DNA from: Bacteroidales bacterium H5
GTDB lineage: Bacteria > Bacteroidota > Bacteroidia > Bacteroidales > Muribaculaceae
DNA: 26,444 bases
Assembly (NCBI GenBank): GCA_001701225.1
Contig: DAAQ01000020.1
Location: 1-26,444 of the forward strand
Direction: 5' to 3'
The notes beneath the pieces are model-generated. The model was not told the origin of the DNA. It searched no databases and was given only the letters and a program-made list of their open reading frames with translations. The position numbers were made by a program, and so were the translations under genes. Positions 23,111 to 26,444 of the stretch are shown one piece after another; positions within the stretch are counted from its first letter, which is position 1, and every line of letters begins with the position of its first letter.

Positions 23111-23140
23111 TTCAACCAATTGCCCTATACGTTCAACCAA
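23111..23140 (-). promoter_or_regulatory. Candidate LytTR operator: two perfect 9-bp direct repeats, 12-bp spacer
   Basis: On the minus strand TTGGTTGAA occurs at 23140-23132 and 23119-23111, separated by exactly 12 bases (21-base period). Paired 9-bp direct repeats with a 12-bp spacer and a central GTT are the known architecture of AgrA/LytTR binding sites. The site lies between the LytTR regulator gene and the exporter genes it probably controls. Confidence 0.6.
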
Positions 23141-23155
23141 CCGGACAGCATGGAC

Positions 23156-23887
23156 TCACCCCTTCTGCGTCTTGCCTATCGAATGGGTGAGCAGGTATTG
23201 CTGGAAATCGGCCTTATAGCTCTCTCCGACGGGGATATACGTGTCGCGGTCCATGATGATGCGGGCACGCTCTACCTGCTCGATACGGTCCATATTGACT
23301 ATATACGAGCGGTGTACCTGAAGGAACTGCCCGGGCAGCCGCTCCCTGATGGCCGCGAACGAGCTGAGTGTGACCAGAGGCTGCTCCTGGCCCGTGAGGA
23401 ATATCTGCAGGTACTCGCCATATCCCTTGACGTACCGTATCTCGTCGGGGACGACGCGCACATACCTGTAGTCGGTCTTGACAAACAGCGGGCCGCCCGA
23501 GGACGGCGCACTTCCCTCGGGCATACGCGAGCGGTAGAGCTCGAGGGCCTTGTTGGCCGCCCTCTGGAAATCGGCAAACCCGTAGGGCTTGAGCAGATAG
23601 TCGACCGCCGACAGACGGTAGCTGTCGACGGCATACTCCTGATAGGCCGTGGTGAATACAATCATGGGCACCCGCGTCAGCGAGCGCACGAAATCCATTC
23701 CGCTCAGGTCGGGCATATTGATGTCGGTGAACACAAGGTCTACCTCGTGCGAGGCAAGATAGTCGAGCGCCTCAAGCCCACCCCGGCACGAAGCCACAAG
23801 CTCGAGGAAAGGTACCTTGGCCACATAGTTGCCGAGCTTCTCGAGAGCGATAGGCTCGTCGTCAATTATAAGCGTGCGAAGTTTCAT
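23156..23887 (-). CDS. LytTR-family response regulator
   Basis: A 243-residue two-component response regulator. The receiver domain (1-118) has the acidic pair D9-D10, phospho-acceptor Asp55 in FTDINMPDLSG, Thr79/Thr80 in the FTTAY segment and Lys100 in LLKPYGF. The LytTR DNA-binding domain covers about 133-235 with FVKTDYRYVRV, RYVKGYGEYLQI and FLQVHRSYIVNM, a beta-fold that binds direct repeats in promoter DNA. The start overlaps the end of the kinase gene by 26 bases, so the pair is co-translated. The exporter genes begin 103 bases downstream after a matching direct-repeat operator. Control of that exporter is an inference from position. Confidence 0.94.
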   Translation of the reverse strand: MKLRTLIIDDEPIALEKLGNYVAKVPFLELVASCRGGLEALDYLASHEVDLVFTDINMPDLSGMDFVRSLTRVPMIVFTTAYQEYAVDSYRLSAVDYLLKPYGFADFQRAANKALELYRSRMPEGSAPSSGGPLFVKTDYRYVRVVPDEIRYVKGYGEYLQIFLTGQEQPLVTLSSFAAIRERLPGQFLQVHRSYIVNMDRIEQVERARIIMDRDTYIPVGESYKADFQQYLLTHSIGKTQKG

Positions 23888-24959
23888 ATTGTGCGGGAAT
23901 TGTGAGATTTACCGTATAGGCCGAAGGGCCGTTGTCAATGTTCAGGGATGCCCTGTCGCCATATATCAGCGACAGGCGCCGGCTCACGTTGCGCAGACCG
24001 ATGCCCCCCTCCCTGGCTACACCAGCCGCCGAAGGGTGCAGACTGTTCATGCAGCTGAACCGCACCGAATCGCCCGACACGGCCACCGATACTGCCACGA
24101 AAGAGCTCTCACGATAGCTCACACCGTGCTTGAAGGCATTCTCGATAAACACCAGGAAAAGCAGCGGAGCAATCATGATACCCGCCATCTCGGCCTCCGG
24201 GGGAAAAGTGGCCGTGATGCTGACCTTATCCTCGGGATAACGCTGCCGCATCAGCCGCAGATAGTTCCGAAGGAAGGCTATCTCGCCTGACAGCGGCAAC
24301 ACAGGCTGCGAGCTCTCATAGAGCATGTGGCGCATCAGCTGCGACATATCTATCACCATCCCCTGGGCACGCTCGGGGTCAATCTCGATCATGCCATGGA
24401 TATTGTTGAGCATATTCATATAGAAATGCGGATTTATCTGCGCCTTCAGGTCGGCAAGCTGGCTCTCGGCATTCGCCTTCATCAGCGACTCGCGCTCCAG
24501 CTTGTCATAATACCGCTGGAACATCAGCGCCACAGCCAGATTGACACCTATCACGAGCAACGCATATATGAAATCGAGAAAGACAGGCAGCGGCACCAGC
24601 GGACGCGGTATGTGGGGATTGTGCAGCTCGGGGTGCGGCCTCATGGCCTCGTGGGCCATGAAGCTGAAATACTGATACACCCACAGCGCCACCACAGCCA
24701 CCGCCGCACACAGGAAATAGAGCCCCGTGCGGTTGCGCATCAGCAGCCGCGGTATCAGCACGGCATTGTTGAGCAGGAACAGCCCCAGAAAAGGGAGCAA
24801 CGTCAGCGACATCCGCGCTACCGTCGGCCCATCGAGCAGCGGCAGCGACGTCGTGGCCCGTGCCCTCATCACATCGAGCACGAAGACACCCGCCACCAGC
24901 AGCCACAGGCACAGGTAGACCAAAGTCTCGGATTTACGGTCATGCACAGCAGAAATCAT
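23862..24959 (-). CDS. LytS-type sensor histidine kinase
   Basis: A 365-residue membrane kinase of the His_kinase/LytS family. Four predicted transmembrane helices lie at about 13-30, 50-69, 79-99 and 125-147, with little periplasmic sequence, so it probably senses a signal within or at the membrane. The dimerisation/phospho-acceptor motif is QINPHFYMNMLNNI with His178. The ATPase domain has the N-box FIENAFKHG (271-279) and a G-box GGIGLRNV near 316. It phosphorylates the LytTR regulator encoded next to it (26-base overlap). The ligand is unknown. A promoter-like sequence lies at 24964-24993 and a G-rich tract sits further upstream on the same strand. Confidence 0.92.
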   Translation of the reverse strand: MISAVHDRKSETLVYLCLWLLVAGVFVLDVMRARATTSLPLLDGPTVARMSLTLLPFLGLFLLNNAVLIPRLLMRNRTGLYFLCAAVAVVALWVYQYFSFMAHEAMRPHPELHNPHIPRPLVPLPVFLDFIYALLVIGVNLAVALMFQRYYDKLERESLMKANAESQLADLKAQINPHFYMNMLNNIHGMIEIDPERAQGMVIDMSQLMRHMLYESSQPVLPLSGEIAFLRNYLRLMRQRYPEDKVSITATFPPEAEMAGIMIAPLLFLVFIENAFKHGVSYRESSFVAVSVAVSGDSVRFSCMNSLHPSAAGVAREGGIGLRNVSRRLSLIYGDRASLNIDNGPSAYTVNLTIPAQYETSHAYN

Positions 24960-24963
24960 CGGT

Positions 24964-24993
24964 CAAAGATTTATACAGGCAAAAATAATCAAA
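24964..24993 (-). promoter_or_regulatory. Probable promoter of the kinase/regulator/exporter operon
   Basis: Minus-strand TTTG (24993-24990) is followed after 18 bases by AATCTTTG (24971-24964), one base off TAnnTTTG. The -7 box ends 4 bases before the kinase start codon, so the leader would be very short. Spacing is one base under the usual 19-21. Confidence 0.4.
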
Positions 24994-25048
24994 ACCCACC
25001 TATCTCCACAAAAAAAGTCAACGAAACCCGTCATAAAACCCACCAAAA

Positions 25049-25074
25049 CCCCTCCCCGACCCCTCAAAAACCCC
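25049..25074 (-). other. Four-tetrad G-quadruplex motif
   Basis: On the minus strand four runs of GGGG are separated by loops of 7, 2 and 1 bases (CCCC at 25049-25052, 25054-25057, 25060-25063 and 25071-25074 on the plus strand). It fits the standard G-quadruplex pattern and lies 90 bases upstream of the kinase start, within the 234-base divergent gap to tRNA-Lys. Confidence 0.65.
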
Positions 25075-25120
25075 TAAAAACAGGAAAAATTAATTTTTTT
25101 GAAAAAAAGTTGCTCAAAAA

Positions 25121-25152
25121 TTTGGTCAGTCCAAAAAAAGTGCCTAACTTTG
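25121..25152 (+). promoter_or_regulatory. Promoter of tRNA-Lys
   Basis: TTTG (25121-25124), 20 bases, then TAACTTTG (25145-25152): an exact match to the Bacteroidota primary sigma consensus and spacing, 41 bases before the mature tRNA 5' end. Confidence 0.88.
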
Positions 25153-25193
25153 CATCGCAAATGAGGGAAACACCTCACGAAGCAAAAGAAAAT

Positions 25194-25266
25194 GACTCCG
25201 TAGCTCAGTTGGTAGAGCAACTGACTCTTAATCAGTGGGTCGAGAGTTCGAGCCTCTCCGGGGTCA
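25194..25266 (+). tRNA. tRNA-Lys (anticodon CTT)
   Basis: A 73-nt cloverleaf with acceptor GACTCCG/CGGGGTC (one T-G wobble) and discriminator A, D arm GCTC/GAGC, anticodon stem ACTGA/TCAGT with loop CTCTTAA (anticodon CTT, reading AAG), and T arm GAGAG-TTCGAGC-CTCTC. No CCA is encoded (CACAAG follows). An integrase gene lies 380 bases downstream, so the 3' end may be an attachment site. Confidence 0.95.
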
Positions 25267-25289
25267 CAAGACAAAACATCAAAATGCAG

Positions 25290-25329
25290 AAAACCTCTGA
25301 AATCCAGCCGATTTCAGAGGTTTTTCGTT
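25290..25329 (+). terminator. Terminator of tRNA-Lys
   Basis: A perfect 15-bp stem (25290-25304 with 25310-25324; arms contain ACCTCTGAAATC and GATTTCAGAGGT) with a 5-nt loop ends in a T-run. It begins 24 bases after the tRNA. Confidence 0.88.
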
Positions 25330-25380
25330 ATCCCCCACCGGTGTTCCGACGCAAAATATTGAAGCAGCGGGGTGGCCGAA

Positions 25381-25546
25381 AAGGGTACACTGCCGACAGA
25401 GGCGTGGATTGTACCCTCGCGAGGGTTCTGATCGCTATCGTTCAACGGTTTACACCGATTCCAAACCTCTAAAATCATAGTGTCGGCGCAGCCTTAAAGG
25501 GTACATTTTTCATCGGAAACCAGATTGCACCCTCGATTGTACCCTC
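25381..25546. repeat. Cluster of GGGTACA/TGTACCC repeats (candidate integrase arm-type sites)
   Basis: AAGGGTACA occurs at 25381-25389 and 25497-25505. GATTGTACCCTC occurs at 25407-25418 and 25535-25546, with a one-base variant GATTGCACCCTC directly before the last copy (25523-25534). GGGTACA is the reverse complement of TGTACCC, so five related sites occur in both orientations within 166 bases. ACCCTCGCGAGGGT at 25413-25426 is a perfect 14-bp palindrome. Confidence 0.65.
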
Positions 25547-25559
25547 GGATATCCTTACT

Positions 25560-25640
25560 GATGTGGTTTTCAAATCGTTGCCTTGAAGTTTGCAAAACTG
25601 AGAAAAATTTTGTAACTTTAATGTAACACTAAACCACATC
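25560..25640. repeat. 10-bp inverted repeat flanking the integrase promoter
   Basis: GATGTGGTTT (25560-25569) and AAACCACATC (25631-25640) are perfect inverted copies, 61 bases apart, on either side of the promoter at 25589-25620. The right copy ends five bases before the integrase ATG. It could be an operator pair, a recombinase binding site or an invertible segment. Confidence 0.5.
25589..25620 (+). promoter_or_regulatory. Promoter of the integrase gene
   Basis: TTTG (25589-25592), 20 bases, then TAACTTTA (25613-25620, one base off TAnnTTTG), 25 bases before the integrase ATG at 25646. Confidence 0.7.
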
Positions 25641-25645
25641 AAAGT

Positions 25646-26444
25646 ATGACCAACCAAACCTTTTTCAACGCGAACTTCATCGCACGGAAGGCGCGGGTAC
25701 TACGCAACGGCGAAGTACCGATTATCCTGCGCATCACTATCGCGGGCCAACGTGCGGAGCTGAACATCAACCGAACCGTCAATCCGGATATGTGGGTTGC
25801 GGCAAAAGGTATGTCCAGAGGCAAAAGCCGGGCTGATATCGAACTTAACCGATACCTTGAAACTGTCCGGGCAAAGCTACTCGCAATCCATACACAAATG
25901 GTTGCGGAGGGTGCGCTCATCAATCCCGACACGATGAAAAAACGCTTTCTCGGTGTTGACGAACAGGTGAAAATACGTATGTTACTTGAAACTTTCCGCG
26001 AGAACAACGAGAAATACCGCAAGCGTCTGGAGCTTGGCGACATCTCCGAGGGAACCGTGCTACGATGGGAGCGTTGCGTGGTTTATCTCAAAGAATACCT
26101 CAAATCTCACAAGAAAGTCGAGGATATTCCCCTGCGTGATGTGACACTTCCGCTGATTGACGATTTCGAGCTGTGGCTGCGCACAACGAAAGAGTGCGGC
26201 CACAACTGTGCGATACGTTATATCAGCACTATAAGGAAGATTTTTCGCGATGCCGTCAACTACAAATGGATTGATCGCGATCCGTTTTACGGCAAAACCT
26301 ATTCCAAAAAGAAAACCAATCGAGAGCATCTGACTGAGGCCGAATTGAACGCGGTGATGTCGCTTGACCTAAAACTGCTTCCACGAATGGAGGCAGTGCG
26401 CGATGTGTTCGTGTTCTGCTGCTTTACATTTGTTGCACTAACTA
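25646..26444 (+). CDS. Tyrosine recombinase/integrase, 5' part (runs off the window)
   Basis: An open frame of 266 codons continues past the window edge. The product matches Bacteroidota site-specific integrases of roughly 400 residues: an N-terminal arm-binding domain (about 5-95, with FFNANFIARKARVLRNGEVPI cut here for length and VNPDMWVAAKG), a SAM-like core-binding domain (about 108-210, with LELGDISEGTVLRWE and CAIRYISTIRKIFRDAV), and the start of the catalytic domain at HLTEAELNAVM (228-238). The window ends at CFTFVALT, before the first catalytic Arg. At this place related enzymes usually read C-F/Y-T-G-L; here Phe262 replaces the Gly, which could weaken the fold. It would catalyse integration and excision of the element beside tRNA-Lys. 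Promoter and repeat sites lie directly upstream. Confidence 0.85.
   Translation, partial: MTNQTFFNANFIARKARVLRNGEVPIILRITIAGQRAELNINRTVNPDMWVAAKGMSRGKSRADIELNRYLETVRAKLLAIHTQMVAEGALINPDTMKKRFLGVDEQVKIRMLLETFRENNEKYRKRLELGDISEGTVLRWERCVVYLKEYLKSHKKVEDIPLRDVTLPLIDDFELWLRTTKECGHNCAIRYISTIRKIFRDAVNYKWIDRDPFYGKTYSKKKTNREHLTEAELNAVMSLDLKLLPRMEAVRDVFVFCCFTFVALT

Larger units (their letters stand above)
25267..26444. mobile_element. Putative left end of an element integrated next to tRNA-Lys
   Basis: Immediately after the tRNA come about 380 bases with no gene except a terminator, several short repeats typical of recombinase arm sites, and a promoter followed by a tyrosine recombinase gene pointing away from the tRNA. 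This is the common layout of an integrative element or prophage end. The far end, cargo and the second attachment copy lie outside the window, so the boundary at 25267 is only approximate. Confidence 0.5.

Noticed and set aside
24327..25472. 381-codon plus-strand frame spanning the kinase 5' half, tRNA-Lys and beyond
   Set aside because: It runs antisense through the kinase and through the tRNA gene and its terminator, and its His/Gln/Arg-rich product resembles no protein.

Overview
The window looks like a chromosome segment of a Bacteroidota bacterium of the order Bacteroidales. Gut Muribaculaceae is my best guess (inference only). The evidence is that upstream regions carry the Bacteroidota promoter type (TTTG, about 20 bases, then TAnnTTTG), genes lack clear Shine-Dalgarno sites, secreted proteins end in gliding/Por-type C-terminal sorting domains, and the LytTR and efflux gene arrangements are typical of the group.

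Layout. (1) 1-5262: a small secreted protein with its own terminator; an operon of nrnA (nanoRNase/pAp phosphatase), a DUF4827-type lipoprotein and glmM (phosphoglucosamine mutase); then rlmD (23S rRNA uracil methyltransferase), closed by a 12-bp terminator hairpin. (2) 5287-6289, minus strand: an HxlR-type regulator followed by rubrerythrin. (3) 6453-12137, plus strand and divergent from the HxlR gene: a complete RND efflux pump in the order outer-membrane factor, adaptor, permease, ending in a 15-bp terminator. (4) 12245-17597: a full promoter and three consecutive genes for large exported proteins (HAF-like propeller; anchor-J plus Omp28-like thioredoxin; tandem Ig-like repeats), each ending in a sorting-domain-like tail. 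(5) 17598-18214: a gene-free region packed with nested palindromes, the most unusual part of the window. (6) 18215-18466: a C-terminal gene remnant. (7) 24959 down to 18575, minus strand: a LytS/LytTR two-component system followed by a TolC-type factor, an adaptor, an ABC ATPase and a MacB-type permease. A pair of 9-bp direct repeats with a 12-bp spacer lies between regulator and pump genes. (8) 25121-26444: tRNA-Lys(CTT) with promoter and terminator, then repeat-rich DNA and a tyrosine recombinase that runs off the window. This probably marks the left end of an element integrated at the tRNA.

How the parts fit. The window holds two independent tripartite exporters, each beside its own regulator: HxlR for the RND pump and LytTR for the ABC pump. 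Both links are inferred from gene order and nearby direct repeats. The secreted trio probably forms one surface or extracellular unit. The palindromic region at 17613-18156 contains REP-like mini-hairpins with GNA loops. One hairpin recurs as an inverted copy whose small loop has been replaced by a 42-nt hairpin. The two copies differ by a compensatory base-pair change. No function is known to me; it is the best candidate here for something undescribed.
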